From NCBI GenBank assembly GCA_007258455.2, contig VDFB02193867.1, positions 529,034,514 to 529,098,513 on the forward strand: 64,000 bases of DNA, in the 5' to 3' direction. Both the position numbers and the translations under genes were made by a program. Positions 33,527 to 43,477 of this stretch are shown here, piece after piece. Position 1 is the stretch's first letter. The number at the start of each line of letters is the position of its first letter. The DNA is from Sequoia sempervirens (taxonomy: Eukaryota > Streptophyta > Pinopsida > Cupressales > Cupressaceae). The notes beneath the pieces were generated by a model. The model saw only the letters and a program-made list of their open reading frames with translations. It did not search any database and had not been told where the DNA came from.

Positions 33527-34100
33527 TAGGGTGACCAAGTTGGTCCACATGGCTAATGATGTTTGGGCCACTTATAAGAATATTCATGAGCCAAATACAA
33601 ATTATTCGCAAGTACAGGAGGCCTTTAGGGATGAAAGAAATGATGCCCAAAATGAATGAAGACCTCGAAGCACCCACCAATATTCCTGATATTTTTCAAA
33701 TCATTGACTCAATAAATGAAATAACTACTTTCCATGGGAAGCTAGGTATGCAGCTCTAGAGCAAGGTGAAGATATTCAAAGAGATGGAGGAATGTGGTAT
33801 GCCTTAGATATTGAGTCCAAAACGTGAATTATATCCATTTGACACCTGGAAGAAAGATTTGGAAGGGATGCTTGGAGCAACTATGATGAATTTTTCTGTC
33901 ACCGATTATATCTTGCTCAATTCAAATATTGACGCAATGGTGGAAATTGAATCAAAGATGGACATATTTGCTAAGGAAGCCAAGATTTTAATTGATGCCA
34001 AATATTCTTAGTACATTACTAAGGTGCAGGATTTATTGAATGTAAAATAGCCCACTGAGGAGGAATATAACACTTGGTTGGATAAATACACAGAATGAAT

Positions 34101-35870
34101 CTATGTAAGGATTATTGAATGAAGAAAATAATGGACAAGAGAAGAATAATACATAGCCCGAAGATAGTACAAATTAGGCTTTTGGTATGACATTGTAAAA
34201 TGTTATTCTCTCCTCAAATTCAAATGAATAGCACGTGGTGCTAATGTGGATAAATTTTGACCTTTTTTCTGCTCTACTTATCTTGCTTCATAAGTTTTGT
34301 TGTTTTGATTCTCCCATGGTTGGCATTTTTGAATGCATGGGGAATATCTTGAAACTGTTGTAACAAACCAATGATTTTTTTGGAGGTGGGACCTTCTTTC
34401 TACAAAGAGTTGAGGTCAATTTTGCCACATGTTTATTTTCTCCACCTAAAGGCTCAAGTATAATTGAAAAGGGAATATTGTTATAAGTGGTCCAATGAAA
34501 TCATGGCATGTGTGCTATCTATCCTGAAGCTTGTTTTCTCTTTCATCTCTATAAGAAGGAATTTAGGGCCAAAAGCACGGGGGTTGAAATTTTTTGAGTT
34601 AATACTGTGAAGTTGTCAAGATAATATGAAGCAAGTTTTAATGTTTTGGTCCTAAGTTTCTTTTGGAGTTCATACTTGTGCATGTAAATTTGATAATGAT
34701 ATAGCATTTATAATATAGAATAATATCAGTTTCATGGCTATTGTCTCTCCTTGTATGTGTATTATGAGTTATGAGTGAAAGTAATCTGGAAGATTTCTTT
34801 CATTTGTCTCTATTATTGCCTAATAGATGTTTAGTTTCATTCTTGCTTATTGATTCAATGAATTTATGTAAGTGCTTGTGTGAGATTAATGACTTATAAG
34901 AACTAGGTGCTAGGATATTTGTAAGTAGTAATGATCATGAACGTCACAGAGAAATGTTGTAATGGAATATTTCTTGAGGTTATAGGTGCTACTATTTAAA
35001 TTGTTATTAGGTCACATAGAATGATATTGACTACGTGATTGGGATAAAGGCACTAGTTCATGTAGAGTATTTCTAGTTCATTTTCAGTGTTGATTCATTA
35101 GTTACTCAATCTTTAAATCATAAAATATCAAAGGGATACTATTGTTGTTGTTTTGTGTTAAAATTCCATTTTCTCATGCTCAATATATATGACATTGATA
35201 AATAAGTTGCCAACTTATTTGATGCATATTATTGAATGGTTTTATGAGAGATATTTGTTATTGACAATGTATTTGATTGTAATTGTGTAAGGTGTTTAAG
35301 TATTCATTGTGGGATCACCCTCTCGGATTTCACAGAGCCCAAAGAGTAGGAATAGAAGTTTTGCAGCCTCTATTCATTCATTGGCCAATCCCTTTAGAAT
35401 TACTGATAATTGGAAATTGTGAAATCCATAGGAATTTCTAGAGATTAGTTTGGTTCTTAAAAAAATAACCAACACGTGGTTCAAGAGTGAAAATAGGTTT
35501 ATTGCAAGTTTGAGGTACATTTGAAGGTGGGTAAAGGATGAGTTGGGGTTGGATCACATTAACTTATATTTTTGTCGGTTTGATATAGCAAGCCATAGTA
35601 GATGAACCTTGTGAGATGAACTCTACAATGGCTTCATCTAACATGTCAAATTCATCACTACTAAAATGCTTGAGGGTTAGGTTAACTTGGAAAAAGATAT
35701 TTGGCATACTCAAATATCTATGCTTTCTCCAAGTGGTTCATCGATTTATAGGTGTTTTTGGTTTTTGTTTTCTAATGAATGTCAAATGTAATCTAAGCTT
35801 GCAAAACTATGAACTAATGTTGGAAATCAAAAGTATAGAAATCTAATTCTATCCACAATTTTAAATGAAA
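34101..35870 (+). other. Noncoding region, no gene seen
   Basis: AT-rich sequence follows long ORF copy 2. It contains no retroelement motif I recognise. Some phrases ('atatgtaatgttgtgctc' versus the region near 34930) hint at distant similarity to 18802-19690 but do not align well by eye. The open frame at 35616-35846 is not supported. Confidence 0.35.
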
Positions 35871-35879
35871 CTAAATTAA

Positions 35880-37072
35880 GCTAGATCTAATGAAAAGCAT
35901 GAAACAAAATCTTAGTAAAGTGAAACAAAAATATAACAGCAGCAAACTAAAATGTAGAAACAAAGTTTTAAATGTTGTAAAATGTAGTTTAAGATCTAAA
36001 ATGGGACTAAATCACCCGGAGGGGCATATGTGTCCCAATTAGGGTTTTTAAGGGGTTTAGACAAAGAATAAAATTCACCAAAACTAGGAAAAACAACCTG
36101 TATTGGGACTAAATCACCTAGAGGGGTGTATGAGTCCCAGATTATGGTTTTTGCACAAATTTTAGAAATTTTATGAGTGAATATTACATTTTTTGTTTTG
36201 AATGATGTCTAGAATGAATGAAATTATAGATTTTAAATTAAATTCAATGATGCAAGATGTAAAAATGCAACCTACATGCACCTTCACTAATACAATATTT
36301 TGAAACCCTAGATGTGAATTAACTAATGCAAGACCTAGTGCAAGGTTAATGTAAGCTAGATCTAGGACTATGATGCACTCTAAATTAGAAAATAAGGTTT
36401 TCTAAATGCTAGGTTCACCATTACCTCAAAAATATGGTGTAGGGTATATATGCTTTAGGAGATAGAACCAACCAATTTTCTACAAGTTTTATTCAAGAAA
36501 ATCCTAGAGATCTCAATCCTAGGATGGAATGAGGGAAAGAGATCTACAACAAGGGTTTCCTAGGGTGTGATAAAAGACCAAAAGAGGGCTCACCACCAAG
36601 CAAGAGCTTGGAAAGAATAGGAATTTAAAGATATGCAAAACCTAACTATGATCTAGATTATGAAACTGAAATATAGAATAAATGACTGAGAAAGTATGAA
36701 GGTGCACCTGGAAACTGAAGCGGCTTGAATGAAGACCTAAAATCCTAAAAATGTTGACTTTAATGCTTATTGGGACTCATACACTTGGCTAGGAAATTTA
36801 GTCTCGAATTAGGGCTCTTGACCAAATCTGGAATCTCAAACTACTGAATTAGGATCTGCAAAAAATGTTTGAATTTAGGTATACTGGGACTCATACATCA
36901 CAAGTGGTGATTTAGTCCTAGTATCAAGGTTGCTTTGAAACTATGATATCCTTTAATGTACAACTTGCATGTGACTTTTTGTGACCTTGTAGTGTAGGTG
37001 ACAACTTTGACAACTTGCAACTTAACACTTTTCTCCAATCTTGTTCTTCAATGGATCTTCAACCTAAACCAC
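35880..37072 (-). mobile_element. Gypsy leader, reverse (subfamily I)
   Basis: Reverse-orientation leader: 35880-36422 matches 10543-11172, and four palindromes lie near 36003, 36109, 36771 and 36887. The leader continues to an acceptor at 37073. Gag does not follow; at 35870 the sequence changes to unrelated DNA. Confidence 0.7.
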
Positions 37073-37235
37073 CTAGATCCACAAATCACACATCAAAGAG
37101 AGGGGGAAAATAGTTGTTTTATTAGTGGATATTGGTTTTCCTTAGTCAAACCTCAATTTGGTAATCAAACCTTGAAATTAAATTAAATAGAAGGAAGGAA
37201 TGATGAATGAACATATATGCAATGTTGCAACTCAC
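37073..37235 (-). other. Putative leader intron (copy 4)
   Basis: Minus strand GGGTTTG|GTGAGTTG to ATCTAG|GTGG, 163 nt, with CTCTCTTTGATGTGTGATT before the acceptor. The donor context is identical to copy 1. The acceptor site is less certain because the expected AG at the usual place is GG. Confidence 0.45.
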
Positions 37236-38016
37236 CAAACCCTTGATCAAAAGGATGCAATCTTGTATGCAATGGCTAGCATGAATTTGGATCTTGACTC
37301 TTTCTTGAATGTTATGGATTTTGACTTGAATGCTTGCTTGAATCATAAAACCCTACGTCACAAATGTTAGCTCAAAAACAAAAATGATGCATGATCACTT
37401 TGACATGATTCTTGATACTTGAATAATGCTCAAAAATGCTTGATAATCACTCTTGAATGCTCTTGTAAGCTCTTGTAAGTGATCTTTATCACATATTTTC
37501 TATAGGAATGCTTCAATAATTTTCTAGGTGAAATATGAGTGAAATAACCTTGTATTTATACTTGTTTATGCCAAAATTCCTGAAATTACAACACTACAAG
37601 CTGACATCAAATCTAGGAGAATAGAATCCTGCCAAGAATTTGAATTTAGATTAGGTCTAAGCTAAGTGGGAATCATACACAAATTGTGGTGTATGAGTCC
37701 CATTAGACTAAGCTTGAGACATAAATTTCAAGAAAGGTTTAATTTTATGTGAAATTCAGATCTAGGCCCCGAAACCTAGGCGGGACCCATATGCCCAAGG
37801 TGGTGTATGAGTCCCAAATCATTAAATATGGGCCATACAATCCAAAATTATTAATTTATGATTGTTCATTTGATATGTGTTGAGATTATCCTTAGAAAGA
37901 TGCAATAAATAAGGCTTTTGGATGAAAAATAGGACCAAATAAGGCATACAAAAGCCCAATTTTAGTAGGGAGGGCCCAAACAAGTGTGAAAATGTAGAGG
38001 GATACATTTTCCTATA
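37236..38016 (-). mobile_element. Gypsy LTR, subfamily I, reverse
   Basis: Reads TATAGGAAAATGTATCC from 38016 and follows the same order as the LTR at 3002: 'gggccctccctactaaaattgggc', two palindromes (37781-37815 and 37668-37703), TATA box (minus strand TATAAATA at 37560-37553), then the CAAGGTTATTTCACTC start region. Confidence 0.8.
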
Positions 38017-38059
38017 CTATAGTGGTATTTTAATGATTTAAAATCTATAATCCAATTTC

Positions 38060-38438
38060 AGCTTGCAATATTTGAATTTCAGGAATTAAGGTTAAGATAT
38101 GTATAAATACAAGGTTAGTTCACTATGTTTTCACCTAAAAATCTAAGTTTTCAAGTGTTCAAGTCCTAATAGAAAGTTTATGAGCAAGTGTGATCAAGAG
38201 AATTTTTGGGGCATTCAAGGGTAGATTTGTAGAATATTATTGCAGCAATCATGATTACATTGTCATATTAAAGATGTATTACATCATGCATGTTGTTTGA
38301 GCTAGTGTGGTGATGTAATTTTCAAAATCTATCAAGCATATCAAAGGTATTGTTTTACATAAATTTTCATGATCAATATCTATATCCATTGAGGTCACTT
38401 CATGCTAGTGTGTAGACTTATTCAAAGTTTCAAATAAG
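38060..38438 (+). mobile_element. Gypsy LTR 3' part and first exon, forward
   Basis: A truncated LTR lies head-to-head with the reverse LTR ending at 38016. It starts in the middle of U3, carries TATAAATA at 38102-38109 and the CAAGGTTAGTTCAC start region, and continues as first leader exon. Confidence 0.65.
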
Positions 38439-38569
38439 GTATCATTATTTCATCTCTTCATGTTTCATTGTTTCATCATAGGGTTTAATTACCAAAACAG
38501 GTTTTGACCAAGGAAAACCCCTATTCCCTAGAAAACAACATGTTTTCTCTCTTTGATGTGTGATTGTAG
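38439..38569 (+). other. Putative leader intron (copy 5)
   Basis: AAG|GTATCATT to CTCTTTGATGTGTGATTGTAG|GTTTTAGGTTGAA (131 nt), containing TTTAATTACCAAAACAGG. The acceptor is strong; the donor is the weakest of the set and another GT upstream could be used. Confidence 0.4.
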
Positions 38570-38955
38570 GTTTTAGGTTGAATATAATTTGGAGAGAAAA
38601 ATTGAAGAAAGTGGTAAAGTTGTCAAAGTTGCAAGAAAAGTTGTCAAATCATGAAAATTGATCTACAAGTTTTATTTTCAGCTTTTCGACAATGAACAAC
38701 TGGAACCTAGGAGTACAAACTGAACCAAACAGAACCTAGAAACTAATTTTCAAGAGCCTTATCCATGACCCATTCACCATATGGAAAATGAGTTCTCAGT
38801 GACGACTGCAAAAGCACTTTCGGTGAAAGGTACACAAAATTTTACCCTTTTCAGATATGCATTTAAATAGTTAGTTCTATTAGTTTTAAATTTTCCTTCT
38901 ATAACACATATTTTGAATGAAACTAGAAAAATAAGGTGTGTCATAGCAATTCATC
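38570..38955 (+). mobile_element. Gypsy leader fragment, forward
   Basis: Noncoding leader with one palindrome near 38768-38797, cut off by the reverse copia integrase region. Confidence 0.55.
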
Positions 38956-39730
38956 TTTGGTACACCTCTATCTATTTATATCTATTTTTTCTATGTTTCA
39001 AGATAAAAAGCTTGCATGCTTCCATACCAATACCATAATTGATGAATATACATTTTACAACATTTTTCTCCAAATCTAATCTCTTATCCCTAATAACATG
39101 CTCATATGTGTCAATACCAAAAGCTTTAAAATGCCTCAATGAAGGTGTTTTTCCTAGCCATACCTCCACAAGTGTCTTATCAACAAGAGATAATGAAAGA
39201 CATGTTTAAAAATTAACAAGAAATAGCAATAATTTATATCTAGAATTTTATTCCTATATGGCCCCATTGAGCATACTCATAGCCCTCTCCAACAACTTCA
39301 TATTCATTATTTGTGAAAATATATTCTATTAATGGGCATATTGAGTTGTCTTATTTATTTATATTCCATGTTCCTTACAAAAATATATTGAAATCTTTAT
39401 GAACAAAACTCGCCACCATTATTGATCAATCCTCAAAATATTAATCCTTTTACCAATTTGATCACATACATATAATCCTTAAATTCATTCACTTGGTAGA
39501 AGAAATCATATTTACTCCTAAGAAAATATACCCATGTCCTACTATATGCATCAATGAAAAAACATAACAAATATACATTTTAAAATCTAAGGAACATTAA
39601 GATAACCAAAAAATATTAGAATTTATCAAATTCAATATTGTGTAAGGTTTATTAGAACTACAATAAAAATAAACATGCTTTTATTTTCCATATACATTTA
39701 ATGTTCATAGAAATTAATTCTAGAATTATT
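38956..39730 (-). pseudogene. Copia integrase fragment
   Basis: On the minus strand the frame from about 39550 shows TWVYFL and a decayed core, a degenerate copy of the NGVxERKN region (MKLLERAMSML), and then an open stretch with GKTPSLRHFKAFGIDTYEHV and KCIFINYG, the conserved copia segment after the integrase core. Many stops are present. It belongs to the same reverse element as the gag at 42 kb, from which it is separated by a gypsy insertion. RT and RNase H are missing. Confidence 0.8.
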
Positions 39731-39734
39731 ATTA

Positions 39735-40417
39735 TTGATTAAATGGAAATAGGGTTCCACCTTTTGGGAGATGGAATTGGACATATTTCGCACTTTAATC
39801 ATTGGGAAACCTATATCCCTCAACTAAGTGACTCGATTGAGGGATGGAATAGGGGTTTCCTTGTGTGATTAGACAAGGGTTCACCATTAAAATGAAGTTT
39901 CAAAGGAGAAATTCAAACATTCATGCACAAAACCCTAGAAAATTGAGATCATAAAATTAGATTGATAAATAGAATGAAACCGAAAGGTACCTAGAAGAAT
40001 AATGGAATCCAAACAATTTTTGCAACTCTGGAAACCTACCTTTTGAAGTGCATTGGGATTCATATGCTAAGATGGGTGATTTAGTCCCAGTCTAGGGTTT
40101 CTTAGTAGAATCTAGGATCTCTTGGTGACTAATTTGGATCTGTAGAAGTTTGGAAAAAAGGGTATACTTCGACTCATATTCCCAGACAATTGTAAAGTGT
40201 CCCAAAAAAGTGAAAAGTATCATAGGAGCAAAATTTTGAACTGAAATTTTTGAGCCTCTAAAGATAGATTAAATAAGCAAATTTTCACTAATTTCATGTA
40301 AATAAGTTGGATATCTTGCTCTAGATCTGAATTTCATGAGCCTTGACAACAAGTCTTATGACAACTTTGACAACTTTGACAACTTTTCCTTCAGAGGATT
40401 TTCAAGCTCCAATTCAC
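39735..40417 (-). mobile_element. Gypsy leader, reverse (inserted in copia)
   Basis: Reverse leader with palindromes near 40051-40085 and a degraded one near 40167. Its beginning 'agggttccaccttt' resembles 11185-11205. It ends against copia integrase sequence at about 39733. Confidence 0.65.
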
Positions 40418-40570
40418 CTAGATGTATAAACATGCATCAAGAGAGAAAAATGATTTTTTGTTAGGGAATGTGGGTTTCCTTGGTCAAACCCCATTTTGGT
40501 AATTAAACCTGGAAATAAAATAGAAAATCATGAAGGAATGATGAATGAAAAAATGCATGTAAAACCTCAC
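40418..40570 (-). other. Putative leader intron (copy 6)
   Basis: Minus strand GTTTA|GTGAGG to ATACATCTAG|GTGAATTGG, 153 nt, containing GGTTTAATTACCAAAATGGG. The donor is close to consensus. Confidence 0.45.
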
Positions 40571-41348
40571 TAAACCTTGTTGAAACCTTGGATTGCAAAT
40601 CTAAAAACTAGCATGAAGTGGCCTCAATGAGTGTAGATCTTGATCATGAAACTTGAATAAGATAATGGCTTGAACGCTTGGTTAGATCTTGAATGCTACA
40701 TCAACATATTAGCTTAACAACATACATGATGCACTAAATATTTGACATGATAACAAGGATCTTGATTTCTGCAATAATCTTCTACAAATCTTCATTTGAA
40801 TGCCTTCTTGAATAATCTTGAATACTCTTGTGAAATCTTAGGAGGCTTGACTCAAAATTTCTAGCGAAACTAAATGAAATAGCCTTGTATTTATATTTGT
40901 TTATGCCTAATTTCCTGAAATTACAACACTATAGGCTGACATCAGATATAGGATAATAAAATCTCACCAAGAATTTGATTTAAAATAGGTCCAATTTAAA
41001 GTGGGACTCATATGCCAGGTTGGGTGTATGAGTCCCAGTGGCTTAAACCTATTACATAGATTTCAAGAAGTGTCTTATTCAATTTAGCATTTAAAATCAG
41101 GCCCCAAGACGTAGGTGGGACCCATATGCCAAAAGGGATGTATGAGTCCTAGATCCCTAGATCTGGAACACATAGCCTAAAATATTAGATTATGATTTGT
41201 CATTTGTTGATTTCGGGATTATCCATATAAAAATGCATTTAATTAGTTTGTGGATGCAAAATCAGACCAATTAAGACATAAATAAACCCAATTTTAATAG
41301 GGAGAGCCCAAACAAGTGTGAAAATGGAAAGGGATACATTTTTCTACA
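40571..41348 (-). mobile_element. Gypsy LTR, subfamily I, reverse (inserted in copia)
   Basis: Starts TGTAGAAAAATGTATCC on the minus strand at 41348 and has the same landmarks as the LTR at 37236-38016: palindromes at 41116-41150 and 41003-41036, and a TATA box (minus, 40895-40888). It lies between the protease and integrase parts of a reverse copia. Confidence 0.8.
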
Positions 41349-41359
41349 CTACAATTATT

Positions 41360-42800
41360 ATTTAAGCTCCTTAAACTCTTCACACCTATGTGACTCATCC
41401 TCTAGCATGACATAACATAGTTTTCTATACAATAATCTTAGTTTGTATAGTTTTCTCTACAAGAAGCTTAGTCTTCAAAGCATGATCACTCTTAGGTACC
41501 CATAAAATATGTTCATAAAAAATGGATACAAAACTCCTCTCTATTTTGAGTTTTAATGATCAAAGAAATATTGTGTAGATCACTGCAATACAAGAATAGA
41601 AGAACTGTTATACCAAACTATGTATGTTCCCAACTAAAATATAGTTCCTATTCAAACACCATTAGTAAAAAAAATAGCTTCTCTCACCATATTGTACTCT
41701 TAACTAGAGAAAATCATCTATACACTCGAATCATTCAATTTAATTATACAAACTGGGTTCTACACTAAACTAGGTATATGAAGTATACCATTTATCTCCT
41801 TCACTCATCCATTAGTGAATCAAATTAGGACACTTCCATACATCCAACAATATTTATATGATAAGCATCTCAAATATACACATTCCCATTATCACATTAT
41901 TCATATTTTGTAAATCAATTCGATGTAAGTTCATGTAAAGATATACAGTGAAGTTAACGAACCATGTAGCTTTTGATGCATGTGTAGCCAATACTACAAA
42001 AAAGGCACAATTATAATCCTAGGAAGACTTCTCAAACTCATTATCATAGACTTTCTTTTTATTTTTCTTCTTCTCCTTATAGTATCTTTTGAAATGGATA
42101 TATTTTTCATAGTTCTAACACTTTCTCTTTGAACTATTAGATCTAGACTTACTTTTCTTCTTATCCTTCCTCCCCTTCTATTTTTTTCTACCACAAATAT
42201 CTTGGGCCTTATTTTTATATTAAAAAAAAATTCTTTTCACCTCTTTAGAAACCAACAATTATATCACCTCATCAATTTAGAACTTGGTTATCCCAATAGC
42301 CATAACAAGGTGGCTCCATGAATCTATCAAAGAATTAAACAATGTTAATAAGAATTAATCCTTAATTTTTATTCCAATAGAGTGTAACTAGGCAACAACC
42401 ATATTAAATACATTCAAAAAAATTACCACATAACTACCATCCTCCATCCTAAGGGTATACAAATTATTTGTCAAAAAGAGTTTGTTAACCAAAGATTTAG
42501 CTTGATATAAATCTTCCAATTTCTTAAAAATATTTTTTGTGGAGGTATCTTCATATACATTAAACAATACTAGAGTGTATTGAAACCCTTATATTTTTTA
42601 TTCATGTTCTTTTAGTCCTCTTGAGACATATTAGTCTGTTTAGATTCAAATGCAACAACCCATATATATCTCTCCTTGAGTATATCCTCCACCTTGAGCT
42701 TCCAACTTGATCAAATTTTATTCTTGAGATCAAATACTTATGTGCAAGCTCTTGCTCAAAGAAAAATTAATACAAAAAAACCTAAAATTTGAGGTGATGA
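41360..42800 (-). pseudogene. Copia gag and protease region
   Basis: Read from 42800, the minus strand shows a decayed gag with recognisable patches near 42450 (LRMEDGSYV, then LNVFNMVVAQLHSIGI) and a Lys-rich zinc-knuckle region at about 42150-42060 (NYEKYIHFKRYYKEKKKNKKK split by changes; both usual Cys of CxxC and the last Cys are Tyr or lost). ATHASKATWF near 42005 leads into the protease, which I cannot trace further. Stops and shifts are frequent. The hydrophilic frame at 41994-42194 is in the wrong phase. Confidence 0.65.
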
Positions 42801-42815
42801 AGGTTTGATACCCAA

Positions 42816-43398
42816 TGAAAAGAACTAAAGTGCATAGAAACACTTCCTAAACATAGAAGCAATTTAGATCTTTATAATTATTGAAAGGAGAAAGACATAT
42901 AATACAAAAATAAAATCATACAAAAAAGGTGTCCATTGGGAAAACAATTTTGAGAGAAAATGCCCACTCTAAAGTAACCTAATGTATTATTTAGTAAAAT
43001 AATATAATCATAAAACACTTGTAGAAAAAACCTTTATAGGAGTATTACCAACTAAATATATGAAGTAATTATGAAAACACAAGAATATAAATAAACTCAA
43101 ACTCAATACCCATATCTTAAGCACCCTATAAATAGGAAAAGTAGTGCATGAAATCATAAAATGATAATTGAAAACCATGAGATAAAACCACCTAGAAATG
43201 TGGTGCCTAAATTCCTATTTAGAAAACTAACATCTAAATCCTAAGATGATTTTACAATCTAAAAATAACATATTCCTTCTACCTATCACATGTTTGTCAT
43301 AATCCACTCACCAACTTGAGGGTTCCATGTTGGCTTCATTGTCTCCTTTGGAATATTCCTTATAATGTGTCATATCATGCATTATACATTTTTCAACA
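42816..43398 (-). mobile_element. Copia 5' LTR, reverse
   Basis: On the minus strand the segment begins TGTTGAAAAATGTATAATGC at 43398 and ends in TTTTCA at 42816. It is followed by TTGGGTATCAAACC (42815-42802), which resembles the initiator tRNA-Met primer site TGGTATCAGAGC with one extra G. The gag remnant follows. No partner LTR was found, since the 3' half of the element is missing. Confidence 0.6.
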
Positions 43399-43477
43399 AG
43401 TGTAACTCCCTTTATAGATCTTTTTTATATTTTTTATTCAAGTTAATGTTCCCTCAATTTTAAAATTTATTTATTAT

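Larger units (their letters stand above)
30495..34100 (+). pseudogene. Long coiled-coil ORF, copy 2 (family not recognised)
   Basis: From an ATG at 30495 (MSDLEPSESSVRLERR) the frame can be traced about 1,150 codons. It has a basic Ser-rich N-terminus with a TAG at about 30579, and a shift near 30770. A globular part follows (LWGLDLGKLVVSN; HYNPTDRTIRSENGDIILEV; KDKMINVFGLNPN), interrupted only by two TGA codons at 31252 and 31318. Next comes HEDFLNLKKEVFPLCFPHYS to 31947, a shift, then basic and acidic linkers. A conserved segment (AYDAVRRDPQALISEDQFEY, 32790-32850) leads into a helical part running into the gap. The last piece (33811-34098) has PFDTWKKDLEGMLGA and EEEYNTWLDKY. The 'leucine/arginine-rich repertoire, G-E/D-I...T...VFGL' layout is reminiscent of plant mobile-domain proteins, but I cannot claim that. 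It is much less decayed than copy 1. Confidence 0.6.

Noticed and set aside
33283..33680. Frames running through the N block
   Set aside because: The unknown bases make the translation meaningless.
52..41150. CRISPR-like array of the 34-bp palindrome
   Set aside because: The copies are dispersed over 41 kb, irregularly spaced, imperfect, and confined to retroelement noncoding DNA.
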